Source of the DNA: a virus
Length of the DNA stretch: 54,744 bases
Strand: one strand, 5' to 3'
Virus record (IMG/VR): IMGVR_UViG_3300028573_000021
Location: 1-54,744 of that record
Part shown: one piece after another, positions 14,575-23,728 of the stretch
Layout: each line of letters opens with the position of its first letter
Numbering within the stretch: the first letter of the stretch is position 1
Translations under genes and position numbers: made by a program
Notes under the pieces: model-generated
Seen by the model: only the letters and a program-made list of their open reading frames with translations
What the model was told of the DNA's origin: nothing
The model's database searches: none

Positions 14575-16800
14575 TCAAGCCGCCATTCTCATGGGCTGGC
14601 CCTGCTTCACCCGCAGATTGCCTTGTGGATCATAGTAATACTGCCCCGGCTGAAATGCCGCATACGCTTGCGGCGAATACACCTGCGGCGTAGCCAGCGC
14701 GACACTCGCGGGCTGTTGCGCCGGGATGGTGCCAGTTCCGGCCGGCTGCGACTTGTCTACGGGGACGCGCACACCCATCGGCGAGCCCGGCACCTCGGTC
14801 GGCTGCATCGGGGTCGGCTGAGTGACGGCCGGCTGCATGGTCGGCGTTTGACGCCACAGGGCCGCTTGCGTCGGGTCCACTGCGGGCGGCGTATACCCTG
14901 GCATCGCGCCCGCGTCGGCCTGGGCGACCTGAACACCTGCAGGGTTATCGCTAATTATGGTTCCCGGCGGCAAGCCCTTAAACGTCGGCTCAAGGTTGGG
15001 GGCGGGCCCTATCAGCGAACCATCTGGCAATACCGTTGCCGGCGTCCACCCGTTTTGTTTTCCGTCCGGACCCCATGTCGGAACCATGCGGGTAGACGGC
15101 CCCGGAGCGTATGGATTGCCAGCCGATGCCACCTGCAAGCCCGGTGGCCCACCAGCATCGCTCATCGGGCGCGGATTTACCTGCGGCACGAAAATCTCGG
15201 CCGGAGCGGGAGACTGCGGAGCTTCCGGGACATTCAGTGTCGCGGGAACTCTGTCCTGGCCCTTGCCGCCATCTGGTGCGCCGGTAACCACGGCCTTCGT
15301 CTTTTCGGAGGCGGGCGCACCAGAACTCGCCGCGCGGGCGGCTGCGGCTCGCATCTGCTCCGGCGTCGCCATTTGGCTGCCGTCAGAGGCAATGCCACGG
15401 TCGAGATTGGGCATGCCCCCCGGCTGACGAACGTCAATGCCGTAATCACCGGCTTTGACTGATCCTGCGGTAAACGTTTTTGGCAAAGACGTGTCTGCCG
15501 GCGTCGGATTGCTCGGCATTTTATTGCCGGCAAATACAAGGTGCGCGTAATCCATAACCGGAATACCAGCCGCCTGCGCCGCAGCCGCAAGACTGCCCGC
15601 GTCCTGATTGTTCAGCCACGTTCCGAACGGGTCGGCGGCCTGCGCTGCCGCAGTGACATCGGCCCCGGTCGGATGTAGCGAGACGCCGCCGCCGTATTTC
15701 GTGTCGACGGCCTTTTGCTCCGCCGGAGTGAGGTTGCCGTACAGATCTGCGCCGGCCCCGGTCGCATCGCCATACCCGGATGCCCCCGTCGCGGCGTTGC
15801 CGCTCATGGATTGCCGCACAAGCTGGTTTCCGGACGGCGCAGCATCGCCGGGCTGCGCAGGCCGCGCGCTCGGACGGGCTGCGCCGAGATTGGTCGGCCG
15901 CTCCTGCGGCGTCGGGACACCGCCGGCCGGGTAGTTCATCTCGAGATGCGCAATCGTGGCATTGTCGAGCGTCGCGCCCGGTCCGAGATTGTTGTCCGCG
16001 CGATATTTCGCGACCCCGCGCGCCGTGATCGGGCCGAACAGTCCATCAATGCCGTTCGTATATGCCCCGGCGCGAGCAAGCTGCGTCTGCAACTGTTTGA
16101 CCTGAGCATTTTCGTCGGGGTTTTTCGGATCGTAGCCTGCGCCGTATTTGAGCGCGATGGGCGCTTGCTGCATACCGTACTGTTCCGCAAGAAACGCTGG
16201 CGTGAGCGTCGGCAAGCCTGTCACCGGGTCAGTCTGCGTGTCCGGTCCGACACTCTCCGTACGCACGCGGATCGACTTGGCCGCAAGCGGATTGGCTGCG
16301 ACCTCCGGTGACACGCTGGCCGCAACGGCTTTGCCCGCGCCGTCACCCCAAATGACCGGTGTGCCCTTGACCATTTCGGGCATGCCGAAGCCCTGGCCGG
16401 CAAAGTGCGCGTCATAGGCAGTCCGCAGCACACTATCGAGCGACACGCCATTTTGCTGTGCGGCTGACTGGTATGCCTTCTTGGCGTAATCTGACTGGGA
16501 TTTCGCCCACTGCTCAAACGGAGGCGGAGCGGCGTCGATCGCCTGCGCTGCACTTGCCGCTTGCGACGCGGCGGCAACCTGAGACGCGCTCGCCTGCGGA
16601 GCGGCTTGCGCCGCCGACTGCGTTATGGGCGCGGCGGTAACGGCCTGCGCGGCAGGGGCCGCAGCGGCTGGCGCGGCGGCTGCAGCCTGAGACTGGCCCG
16701 CGCCGCCGGAACCGACGCCAGTGCCGCCACCGGCCGCAGCGTTCGGATCGGTCGGGATCGAACTGGCGACAAGCCCGTTATAGGTGGTCGCGTCGGCCAT
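14575..16800 (-). CDS. Internal virion protein with a peptidoglycan-binding domain
   Basis: A 741-aa protein, very rich in Ala, Pro and Gln. Residues about 228-290 match a PG_binding_1 domain: KQLQTQLARAGAYTNGIDGL, then FGPITARGVAKYRADNNL. The rest is low-complexity, with repeated NPxPxD segments. In the ejection block, a wall-binding domain would help the ejected proteins cross the peptidoglycan. No lytic catalytic motif is seen. Confidence 0.75.
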   Translation of the reverse strand: MADATTYNGLVASSIPTDPNAAAGGGTGVGSGGAGQSQAAAAAPAAAAPAAQAVTAAPITQSAAQAAPQASASQVAAASQAASAAQAIDAAPPPFEQWAKSQSDYAKKAYQSAAQQNGVSLDSVLRTAYDAHFAGQGFGMPEMVKGTPVIWGDGAGKAVAASVSPEVAANPLAAKSIRVRTESVGPDTQTDPVTGLPTLTPAFLAEQYGMQQAPIALKYGAGYDPKNPDENAQVKQLQTQLARAGAYTNGIDGLFGPITARGVAKYRADNNLGPGATLDNATIAHLEMNYPAGGVPTPQERPTNLGAARPSARPAQPGDAAPSGNQLVRQSMSGNAATGASGYGDATGAGADLYGNLTPAEQKAVDTKYGGGVSLHPTGADVTAAAQAADPFGTWLNNQDAGSLAAAAQAAGIPVMDYAHLVFAGNKMPSNPTPADTSLPKTFTAGSVKAGDYGIDVRQPGGMPNLDRGIASDGSQMATPEQMRAAAARAASSGAPASEKTKAVVTGAPDGGKGQDRVPATLNVPEAPQSPAPAEIFVPQVNPRPMSDAGGPPGLQVASAGNPYAPGPSTRMVPTWGPDGKQNGWTPATVLPDGSLIGPAPNLEPTFKGLPPGTIISDNPAGVQVAQADAGAMPGYTPPAVDPTQAALWRQTPTMQPAVTQPTPMQPTEVPGSPMGVRVPVDKSQPAGTGTIPAQQPASVALATPQVYSPQAYAAFQPGQYYYDPQGNLRVKQGQPMRMAA

Positions 16801-16803
16801 ATC

Positions 16804-17313
16804 TCACCCGCCCGGCGGCGTGGGTGCGCCGCCCTGTTGCTGATCTTGTTCGCCCGACTGGTGCAGCATCACGAGCAATTGGTCCAAGTTATTGTCTGCC
16901 GTCGTGGCGTGCTGCTGGACCCATTCCTTGATCTGCTCCGGGTCTTCCGGCATGTCGGACAGATACTGCGCCATCGCCTGCGCCGACATGACGCGCTCGG
17001 CAACGATCTCGGTCGCCACGGCAATCACGTCCTTGCGCTTGATCGGGCCATCCTTGCTCAACAGCCCACGCAATTTCGTGTCCACCTTGACCGTCTTGAG
17101 AAGGGCTTCCTCAATCTCCTGCGGTCCCGCCGGCTGGCCGGGCGCTGCACCACCACCGGGCCCACCGGCCGCACCGGTCGGCGGGGTTGGCGAAGCGGGC
17201 GGTGTCTTCATCGCTGCCGCGTTCACTTCCGGCCCCTGCGACGCGATCGGGCCGGCATCCGCGCCGGTTCCGGGGAGTGCGCCTGCGGCAAGTGCGTTCA
17301 TCGGGCCGGGCAT
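16804..17313 (-). CDS. Virion-region protein of unknown function
   Basis: A 169-aa protein. The first 70 residues are Pro/Gly/Ala-rich and the rest is helical (EEALLKTVKVDTKLRGLLSK, DPEQIKEWVQQHATTADNNL). It ends in a QDQQQGG low-complexity tail. It lies between two ejection-type genes with 1-3 bp gaps, so it is likely a virion or assembly accessory. Confidence 0.6.
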   Translation of the reverse strand: MPGPMNALAAGALPGTGADAGPIASQGPEVNAAAMKTPPASPTPPTGAAGGPGGGAAPGQPAGPQEIEEALLKTVKVDTKLRGLLSKDGPIKRKDVIAVATEIVAERVMSAQAMAQYLSDMPEDPEQIKEWVQQHATTADNNLDQLLVMLHQSGEQDQQQGGAPTPPGG

Positions 17314-17314
17314 G

Positions 17315-18712
17315 TCACTCGCCTCCGATCAGACCGTTGCCGCGCAAAAACGTCCACTGGTTCATCAGCGTCTTTTTGTCCGCGCCATGAAGCGAGCGCA
17401 TGATCGCAGCTTGCTCTTTCGGGTTATCCGACGCGCGCTCCAACTGGAACGGCAGCGGGCTGTTGCCGTTCTTGTCCCACAGCGTCGTGTAATACATGCG
17501 CACGGCCGGGTCTTGAATTTGCGCGACCTTCTGAAAATATTGCTGACGTGCAAGCTTGAGGTCTTCGACGCCTTCAAGCTTGTGGACAATCTGCCGAATG
17601 GCGGCGGCGGTTTGCTCCGGATTGGGATTGGCTTCGATCGTTTCCAGAGCCTTGAAATCTGAACTGTTAAACTGCGCCCCCGACGATTGCGCATACTGCC
17701 TCGCCGTCTTGGCGAACACGTCATAAGCGGTCGCGCCCTCGCTCGCGACATTCGCCCCAGTCAACTGATCAAACGTCTTGACCGCGTTGTAAATCTGACC
17801 GGCCGCCGGCCCCGATGAAAACTTGTCCGCAAACTGGTCCATCGTGTGAAGCAGCGTCATGCGCGGCCCCACGTCCGCGCCCGCATTCAGTTCGCTGGTG
17901 ATCCGCGCTTGAGTATTCTTCTCCACGTCGGACAAGCCCGACCGCATCGCGCCAACCGGTAGGTCTGCGCCCGCGACAGGAGGCGACTCGCCGGCCGGGA
18001 TGAATATCCCATGCGGTCGCTGCGGGTCGGCTGGGGGCGCGCCGGGTGCCGCAGGAGCGCCGCCGGCCGCTGCGGCAGGAGGTCCACCGCCGCCCTGCGC
18101 CGCGATCGCCGCATTCGGGGACGTGATGCCGGGCACGCCAGCGCCAGACGTGACTTGCACGGACGGCACCGCGCCGGCAGGCCCCTGCGCACGCACCATG
18201 TAGCTCTGTGCAATCTCGCGCATGCGAGCCGGGTCGCCCTCACTCTCCGCGATTTGCTGCAGGATGTCCTTGCCGACTTCCGGCGTAATCGCCTGCGACT
18301 GAATGCCCGACGTGATCGCCTTGCTCCACTGCACCGGGTCGACGTTGCCGTTGGCCGTCATCCCCGCGAGCGTCGGGCCGATGTAGTTGTAAGACTTTTG
18401 CTGCAAGTCCTGCCGAAGTTGCTGGATCGTGACTTGATTTTGCGCTGCGCGCTGAGACTCCTGGATAGCCCCCGGAGCGCCGAGCGGATTACCGCGTGCG
18501 CCGGCTGCAGCGATTGCGGCCGGATCAATCGTACCGTCCGGACCGATGCCGACCTGAGCGGCCTGCCCAACCGCCTGCTTTTCCGTGATGCCTTGCTGTA
18601 TCCGCTGGTTTTCAAGCAACCGGTTCTTATACTCAGCCCAGTTATTCGCCATATCCAGCGGATTGGCGGGCGCCTGCAGCTTGCTGTAAATCGACGCGTC
18701 GACTTCGGCCAT
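17315..18712 (-). CDS. Putative DNA-ejection / internal virion protein (gp20 position)
   Basis: A 465-aa protein beginning MAEVDASIYSKLQAPANPLD. It has a helical N-terminal third with many Gln, an Ala/Pro/Gly linker (AAAAGGAPAAPGAPPADP) near residues 215-235, and a helical C-terminal domain. Its start overlaps the stop of the gp7-like gene by one base. The assignment rests on synteny with P22 ejection proteins and on composition. Confidence 0.65.
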   Translation of the reverse strand: MAEVDASIYSKLQAPANPLDMANNWAEYKNRLLENQRIQQGITEKQAVGQAAQVGIGPDGTIDPAAIAAAGARGNPLGAPGAIQESQRAAQNQVTIQQLRQDLQQKSYNYIGPTLAGMTANGNVDPVQWSKAITSGIQSQAITPEVGKDILQQIAESEGDPARMREIAQSYMVRAQGPAGAVPSVQVTSGAGVPGITSPNAAIAAQGGGGPPAAAAGGAPAAPGAPPADPQRPHGIFIPAGESPPVAGADLPVGAMRSGLSDVEKNTQARITSELNAGADVGPRMTLLHTMDQFADKFSSGPAAGQIYNAVKTFDQLTGANVASEGATAYDVFAKTARQYAQSSGAQFNSSDFKALETIEANPNPEQTAAAIRQIVHKLEGVEDLKLARQQYFQKVAQIQDPAVRMYYTTLWDKNGNSPLPFQLERASDNPKEQAAIMRSLHGADKKTLMNQWTFLRGNGLIGGE

Positions 18713-19524
18713 CAGTACAGCCCTCCGGTCTGAGTGCTGCGCCCAAGCTGGTTCTGCAGCAACAGCGCGTTGACGAGCGAATTGCTCACTCCCGTCGCAG
18801 CGTTCGCGCCGGCAATGTCCGCGCCTGCCGCAGCGTTGCCCGCGCCAATGGCGTTACTGCCGATCTGACCGCCGACGCTGGTTGCAGCATTGCCCTGGCT
18901 GGCCGCCGCATTCTCGCCGAGCGACGCGCCGCCGATCAGCATGTTGTAGGCGTTCTGCTTGTTCGTAAGCGCGTTCTGAAATTGCTGCTGGTATGTCTGG
19001 CTCGCCAGCCCGGTTGCGTACTGCTCCGCGCCCTTGATCGCCGCGCCCGACTGCCCGAGGCCGCGCGCCGCAAGGCCATTCTCGACGGACTTTTCGCCCT
19101 GCCCAAGCGTCCACTGGTAGCCGGGAGTTTTCTCAAGCGTAGCCTGATCCATCGTAATCGGCTTGGTGAGGTCGCCGATGATCCCGGATGTGGCCTTGAC
19201 TGGTGCCTTGCCGGCCGTTTTGAGCGTCCACCCCTTGCCCGGCGACGCGGCATTGTAGGCCAGCGTTTTTGTCGCCCCGCCGGGACCAACCCATACGGAA
19301 TTCGAGCCGGCCTTGCCAGCCGTGCCAAACAAATCGCCGTATGCCGACTGCCCGCCCTGGATGAACGGAGCCAGTGATGCACGGGTAATGCCGAACATCG
19401 CAAGCTGTGCGTTCGTCGCCGCCGACGCGGCCTTTTCCTGCGCCGACGCGGCCGACTGCGAGCCGAAAATCTGACCGGCAGCAGACAGAACGCCGCCTCC
19501 GATGATACCCGCCGTCAAGCCCAT
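18712..19524 (-). CDS. DNA-ejection protein, P22 gp7-like
   Basis: A 270-aa protein starting MGLTAGIIGGGVLSAAGQIF, followed by GSQSAASAQEKAASAATNAQ and APFIQGGQSAYGDL. This N-terminus is characteristic of podovirus DNA-transfer proteins. The rest is rich in Ala, Gly, Gln and Asn (NAYNMLIGGASLGENAAASQ). In P22, gp7 is ejected first and helps form the channel across the envelope. Confidence 0.78.
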   Translation of the reverse strand: MGLTAGIIGGGVLSAAGQIFGSQSAASAQEKAASAATNAQLAMFGITRASLAPFIQGGQSAYGDLFGTAGKAGSNSVWVGPGGATKTLAYNAASPGKGWTLKTAGKAPVKATSGIIGDLTKPITMDQATLEKTPGYQWTLGQGEKSVENGLAARGLGQSGAAIKGAEQYATGLASQTYQQQFQNALTNKQNAYNMLIGGASLGENAAASQGNAATSVGGQIGSNAIGAGNAAAGADIAGANAATGVSNSLVNALLLQNQLGRSTQTGGLY

Positions 19525-19534
19525 GTGAGCCTCG

Positions 19535-19990
19535 CTACAGCCGCTTCTCGTGCCCGTACTCAATCAACGCATACCCACGTTCCTCCAACAGTCGCGCCAG
19601 ATGCGGGTGCTTGATCTTCGTCCGCATGTGGACGAACGAAAACCCCGCATCCCTCAGACTACCCTCGGCGAAGTCCATCAGCCCGTCGCCGAGCCGCTGA
19701 CCGCGCACGGTCGGGTCAACCCAGATGATATCGTTCAGCGCCCATCCGTGGTCGCGATAGTGCAGATGGCCCTTGCGAACGATGAACACGGCGTATCCGA
19801 CAAGACGCCCGTCGAGACGCGCCGTGTAGACCACCAGCAAGCCGGCCGCCGCCGCTGCATGGTAGAATTCGTAATCCGGATTGAGCGGCACGTCCGGATA
19901 GGTCGCGATTTCTCGCCAATGCCGCTCGAACAGCGGCTGCATTTCCGGCAGCGCGCGGGCGAACGGCTCGATGGCGAATTTCGCGGTCAT
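19535..19990 (-). CDS. GNAT-family N-acetyltransferase
   Basis: A 151-aa protein starting at 19990. The GNAT core includes LVVYTARLDGRLVGYAVFIV (beta4), WVDPTVRGQRLGDGLMDFAE (acetyl-CoA loop R/QxxGxG/A as RGQRLG) and FVHMRTKIKHPHLARLLEERG (C-terminal motif). The acceptor is unknown. It sits within the virion operon, between the tail-hub and ejection genes, so it may modify a virion protein or a host target. Confidence 0.85.
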   Translation of the reverse strand: MTAKFAIEPFARALPEMQPLFERHWREIATYPDVPLNPDYEFYHAAAAAGLLVVYTARLDGRLVGYAVFIVRKGHLHYRDHGWALNDIIWVDPTVRGQRLGDGLMDFAEGSLRDAGFSFVHMRTKIKHPHLARLLEERGYALIEYGHEKRL

Positions 19991-20157
19991 CAGTGCGCAA
20001 GCAGCCAGCGGTAAAACGCAGTCCGGACCGCGCCACGGATCGCAAGCCAAGCCGTGGGATATCCCATCTGAACACCATCGAACCCGCGAATGCGGTCCAC
20101 CACCCACGGCGCGGACCCGTTGTCAGTCACGTATCGCATCCTCATGTCCGCCCCCAT
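19990..20157 (-). CDS. 55-aa protein between coupled genes
   Basis: A short frame on the minus strand, MGADMRMRYVTDNGSAPWVV, ending RGAVRTAFYRWLLAH. Its ATG at 20157 overlaps the upstream stop by one base, and its TGA (19990-19992) overlaps the GNAT ATG by one base (TGATG at both ends). This exact fit, in a region otherwise uncoded, supports it as real. Function unknown. Confidence 0.65.
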   Translation of the reverse strand: MGADMRMRYVTDNGSAPWVVDRIRGFDGVQMGYPTAWLAIRGAVRTAFYRWLLAH

Positions 20158-20375
20158 CAGTTGGACAGAGACTTGGTTGCCACGATCCCGGCCACGACTT
20201 GCGACGTGAACTGGATCATGGGGTTGCCCATTTCGTCCTTCTGGCCGACGCGCTCAAACGCCGCCGTGATGATCAGGCGCGCGCGGATGGTCGACCCGTT
20301 CGCCAACCGAATTTCCATCACCGGCTCGTCAGCATGAATGATCTCGACCGGAACCAGCTTCACTTCCTCCGCCAT
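20157..20375 (-). CDS. Unknown 72-aa protein of the tail/ejection region
   Basis: MAEEVKLVPVEIIHADEPVM: a small, probably beta-rich protein (MEIRLANGSTIRARLIITAAF). Start 20375 was chosen because GGAGG lies 8 bp upstream; an ATG at 20396 would lack this. It lies after the hub and its accessory gene. No family recognised. Confidence 0.6.
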   Translation of the reverse strand: MAEEVKLVPVEIIHADEPVMEIRLANGSTIRARLIITAAFERVGQKDEMGNPMIQFTSQVVAGIVATKSLSN

Positions 20376-20392
20376 GTGCAATTCCTCCATTG

Positions 20393-20752
20393 TCATGCGG
20401 GATTACCGTTGGGAATGTACCACATAACCGGCAATCCGGAATAGGTGACGACAATCTGATCCCCCTGGCTCATCGGAAAAAACCCCGCTGTCTGGCCGGT
20501 CGGCGCGATCGTTTCACGGGCGCGGATCAAGTCCACCTCGCTCACGGTGCCGCCGACGATCAGGATCGCCCCCGGATGAACCGCCGTAAACGTGAACGGC
20601 GACGCGCCGACCGGCACGGCCTCATACGGCGTCGCGGCCGAGGTCAAATCGTAAAAGAAGCCGTACCATGCCGGCGACATGCGGCCGGTTTCCATGTCCA
20701 TGATCGGCTGCGACTGCGACGGGAGGTGAACTGGCGGCTTCTGGCGGGCCAT
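20393..20752 (-). CDS. Tail-region protein after the hub (gp26/gp14 position)
   Basis: A 119-aa protein, MARQKPPVHLPSQSQPIMDM, containing MSPAWYGFFYDLTSAATPYE and a C-terminal beta domain. Short proteins with a similar MSxxWYxFF element are common among phage tail or virion genes. The position after the gp10-like gene matches the needle or adhesin accessory slot of P22, but it is too short to be a typical gp26 needle. The start overlaps the hub stop by one base. Confidence 0.55.
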   Translation of the reverse strand: MARQKPPVHLPSQSQPIMDMETGRMSPAWYGFFYDLTSAATPYEAVPVGASPFTFTAVHPGAILIVGGTVSEVDLIRARETIAPTGQTAGFFPMSQGDQIVVTYSGLPVMWYIPNGNPA

Positions 20753-23004
20753 CACGCACCTGTCGGCGTGGCATCGTAGAAGATGCCGTTGAGCGCCGTG
20801 TTGATTGGCGCGGACCACGATAGCTCAAGCACGAAATCGCGCGCGAGGCCGAGGTTCGGCCACCATGGAAACTCGCCGTAGTCGCCCTCGGCCCCGAACC
20901 GCGCCGGCAGCGCGTCGCTGAAGCTGCCGCCGCGATCGTAGCTGATGCGCAGGAATATCTGCGGCTCCTGCAACAGCGGCGACGGCAATTGGTTGTTTGC
21001 GATCACCGCATTTGACAGCGCAGCCATCTGTGCCGATGTCAGCACGACACCCTGCCAGATGGTCATGAACGCCATCCGCGCGCCGTTTTGGAGCTCCAGC
21101 GCAGCGTTGCCGTCGCTCGCCAGATGCATGGTGAAGCCAGCTGCTCCGGCAGAGGCCCCCGGATAGCTCGGCGTGAGTGCCGACGCCACCCCGTTCACCA
21201 TGACAAACCCTGCGCCAGACGCAACGTCGAGGCTGATGGCAATCAGGTTCCACGCGCCGGCCACAACCGCGCCGGCAGAGAACTGGTAGATTGTCGACGA
21301 TCCGTTGAACACCTGAAACCGGACGAGACCGGCTGACGTGTACGCGATAAATCCCGCGTTCGACGCGCCGCCCTTACCGGTGCCGATGAACACGGCGGTA
21401 TTGGTGTTCGGGATGTAGAGGTTCGTAAAAATCGTGAACTGCGCGCCCGCCTGATGGATCGCGTTCATCCACGCTTCGTTGGCGCTATCGTAGGTGAACC
21501 ATTCCGTCCCGTTGAAGCCCCAATATTCGTTGAGCGACTGGCCGCCGAGCGTTCCGTTGAACGTTGGATCGTTCGATCCGGTCCCATCCGGCCCGAGATA
21601 GAAATCGTACCCGCCGCCGCTTTCGTCCTGCCACTTCTGCCCGACACCTTGCCACGACGGCAGGTTCCCAGCCTCCAGCATGAGTTTCAACCCAACGGTC
21701 AATGCCTGGCCTTGGACCAGCGCCTGGATCGACTGCGAATACGGTCCCGGCACCGATCCGGCCAGCGTGCCGCCCTGCGTGTCGGCAATCACTCGGTCCA
21801 GCCGAATGCGCTTGCCCTCGTTCAACAGATGCGGGATCGTCCGCAGCCGCGTGATCGGATTGCCGAAGTCAGTGAAGTTTGTCGGGTCAAGCTGATAGAT
21901 GTTCCCGTTCTGCCGGTCGCACGTCAGATTGAGCCCGTAGCCGAAACACCAGCTATTCGACCGGTGGCGCTCGAAACCGTTCGGCCCGGTGTAAGCCAGT
22001 TCGTGCCACTGGTTCGTCTTTAGCTCGCAAGCGAATGTGCGGTTCGCGGTTGGAAACGTCAGCACATAATAGCCGTGGCCGAGAAGCTGGTAGCAGCCGC
22101 CGATCGCATCCGAAATGACCGGAAAACCGGATATGATTGCCTCAATGCCCTTTGACGAAATCTCTTTAACCTGAAAGCTTGCATCGCCCCGCAGAACGAT
22201 CGCCTTGCCTTGCCGATCCTGCGCCAGCCAAAACACGGACAGGTCCGTTGTCGCGAGCGAATACGGCGCGGCACATCCGTGCTCGATGTAGACGCCCGGC
22301 AGCGTCGAGAACGTGAAATCCGCCGCGCCGGAATTGTACCAGACCTCCGTCGTCAGCGTTCCCGGCGTCCACAGGTTCCGGTGCATGCAGATGACGCCGG
22401 TTATCGGGTCCGGACTGCCGGTCTTGCTCGCCACGTCCAGCGGATCGAATGCCGCGTACAGGGCCGGCGCGGTGATTACGCCAGCGGTCAGATTTTCAAA
22501 CGTCACCAGCGATAGGGAAATCTGCCATTCGTTGAGGCCGGGCGTGTTGAAAATAAAGTACGTGTCCATATAGTCGACATACGTACCGCCGAGAAAATTC
22601 GGATCGTTGATCGGCGCAAACGAGTTGTCGGACATCTTGATCGCGTAGCCGACGCTCGTGCCGTCGACGATGACGATTGCCAGCCCGTTGTCTTTCATGA
22701 TGACGGGTGTCGTCTGCACCGGGATATTGCCGAGCAGCGTGTAAAAGTACGTGTTGTCGACGTAGTAGACCGCGCCGTCAACCACCTCGTAAACGTTGCC
22801 GTTCGATGCGCGGAACACGCAACGGCCGATGCCGGGCGTCGGCGGCGTGCCCTTGATCGTCAAGCCTGGCGTCGGAAAATGTGTAACCGGCGCGGGGGCC
22901 TGTTCGTCTTCATTGACTTCGGGGTAGAGATTGATCGACCGCTGCGCCGAGGCAATGATTGCGCGGGATTGGTATGCGCCGCCGAGGAGTGGAACACGTG
23001 GCAT
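20752..23004 (-). CDS. Packaged-DNA stabilisation / tail-hub protein, P22 gp10-like, with an inserted LamG-like domain
   Basis: A 750-aa protein. The N-terminus MPRVPLLGGAYQSRAIIASA followed by QRSINLYPEVN is typical of P22 gp10 hub proteins. The C-terminus PQIFLRISYDRGGSFSDALP with WWPNLGLARDFVLELSWS matches their end. Between about residues 470 and 690 lies an extra domain (GAQFTIFTNLYIPNTNTAVF, then NLIAISLDVASGAGFVMVNG) with a LamG/concanavalin-like pattern. P22 gp10 is about 470 aa, so the excess is the insertion. It plugs the portal and carries the tailspike. Confidence 0.85.
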   Translation of the reverse strand: MPRVPLLGGAYQSRAIIASAQRSINLYPEVNEDEQAPAPVTHFPTPGLTIKGTPPTPGIGRCVFRASNGNVYEVVDGAVYYVDNTYFYTLLGNIPVQTTPVIMKDNGLAIVIVDGTSVGYAIKMSDNSFAPINDPNFLGGTYVDYMDTYFIFNTPGLNEWQISLSLVTFENLTAGVITAPALYAAFDPLDVASKTGSPDPITGVICMHRNLWTPGTLTTEVWYNSGAADFTFSTLPGVYIEHGCAAPYSLATTDLSVFWLAQDRQGKAIVLRGDASFQVKEISSKGIEAIISGFPVISDAIGGCYQLLGHGYYVLTFPTANRTFACELKTNQWHELAYTGPNGFERHRSNSWCFGYGLNLTCDRQNGNIYQLDPTNFTDFGNPITRLRTIPHLLNEGKRIRLDRVIADTQGGTLAGSVPGPYSQSIQALVQGQALTVGLKLMLEAGNLPSWQGVGQKWQDESGGGYDFYLGPDGTGSNDPTFNGTLGGQSLNEYWGFNGTEWFTYDSANEAWMNAIHQAGAQFTIFTNLYIPNTNTAVFIGTGKGGASNAGFIAYTSAGLVRFQVFNGSSTIYQFSAGAVVAGAWNLIAISLDVASGAGFVMVNGVASALTPSYPGASAGAAGFTMHLASDGNAALELQNGARMAFMTIWQGVVLTSAQMAALSNAVIANNQLPSPLLQEPQIFLRISYDRGGSFSDALPARFGAEGDYGEFPWWPNLGLARDFVLELSWSAPINTALNGIFYDATPTGA

Positions 23005-23720
23005 TAGATCGAATTGTCGGTATAGATGTTGTAGAGTCCCGGCCTTACAAGTTCATTCGGAACCTGCAAGATCGGTATCTGAGCATTCGCGTTCCGGATG
23101 ATGTTCAGCGACGCCGCAGCGGCCATCTTCAATTCCGGAGTGACCGGCAATTTGTACGCCCGACAGAACCGGACCTCGAGATTGAACCGGATTGCCTCCT
23201 TGTATTCTTCCGGCATGTTGTAGACGGTCGACAGGTTCGCGAACGTCTGCAACACGGCCTTGGTGATGACGCGCCCGGTGTAGAGGCTCGACGGCAGCGG
23301 CCAGAAATACACTTTGCCGAGCGGAAAATCCGCGTCATAGAACACGAACCGAGGGAACGATCCGAGGTGCTGAAGGCGGATGTTATTGTACGCCTCCATC
23401 GACTGGACCAGTTCCATCGGCCAGCCCACGTCGTTCGGCGACGGCGGATTGTTCTGGATGATCCGCGCCGCCTCAAGCCGGTCGGGCCGCGCGACGTTGA
23501 AATTGCCGCCGGTCCCGATCGTGTAGAACGTCGCGCCGGTCATCGCGAGGTCGGTCGGGACGAGATGCCAGATCAGCCAGCGATTACGCTGCCACTGGCT
23601 GATCATGTCGTTGAGGCGGGTGAGTCCGTTGTTGATGTCCGTCGCGCCGGGCGACAGGCCTTGGCCGGTAATGCCGGCATCCTGCAGGGCAAGGGTGATC
23701 AGGTCGCGCGCTGTGGTCAC
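23004..23720 (-). CDS. Head-completion / tail accessory protein, P22 gp4-like
   Basis: A 238-aa protein starting at GTG 23720: MTTARDLITLALQDAGITGQ, SQWQRNRWLIWHLV, then FYTIGTGGNFNVARPDRLEA. This pattern is characteristic of gp4-type head-to-tail connector proteins. It is coupled to the hub gene by a one-base overlap. It would bind the portal after packaging. P22 gp4 is shorter (about 166 aa), but longer relatives are common. A TTAG-type motif lies 9-20 bp upstream of its start. Confidence 0.8.
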   Translation of the reverse strand: MTTARDLITLALQDAGITGQGLSPGATDINNGLTRLNDMISQWQRNRWLIWHLVPTDLAMTGATFYTIGTGGNFNVARPDRLEAARIIQNNPPSPNDVGWPMELVQSMEAYNNIRLQHLGSFPRFVFYDADFPLGKVYFWPLPSSLYTGRVITKAVLQTFANLSTVYNMPEEYKEAIRFNLEVRFCRAYKLPVTPELKMAAAASLNIIRNANAQIPILQVPNELVRPGLYNIYTDNSI

Positions 23721-23728
23721 GTCGTCAC

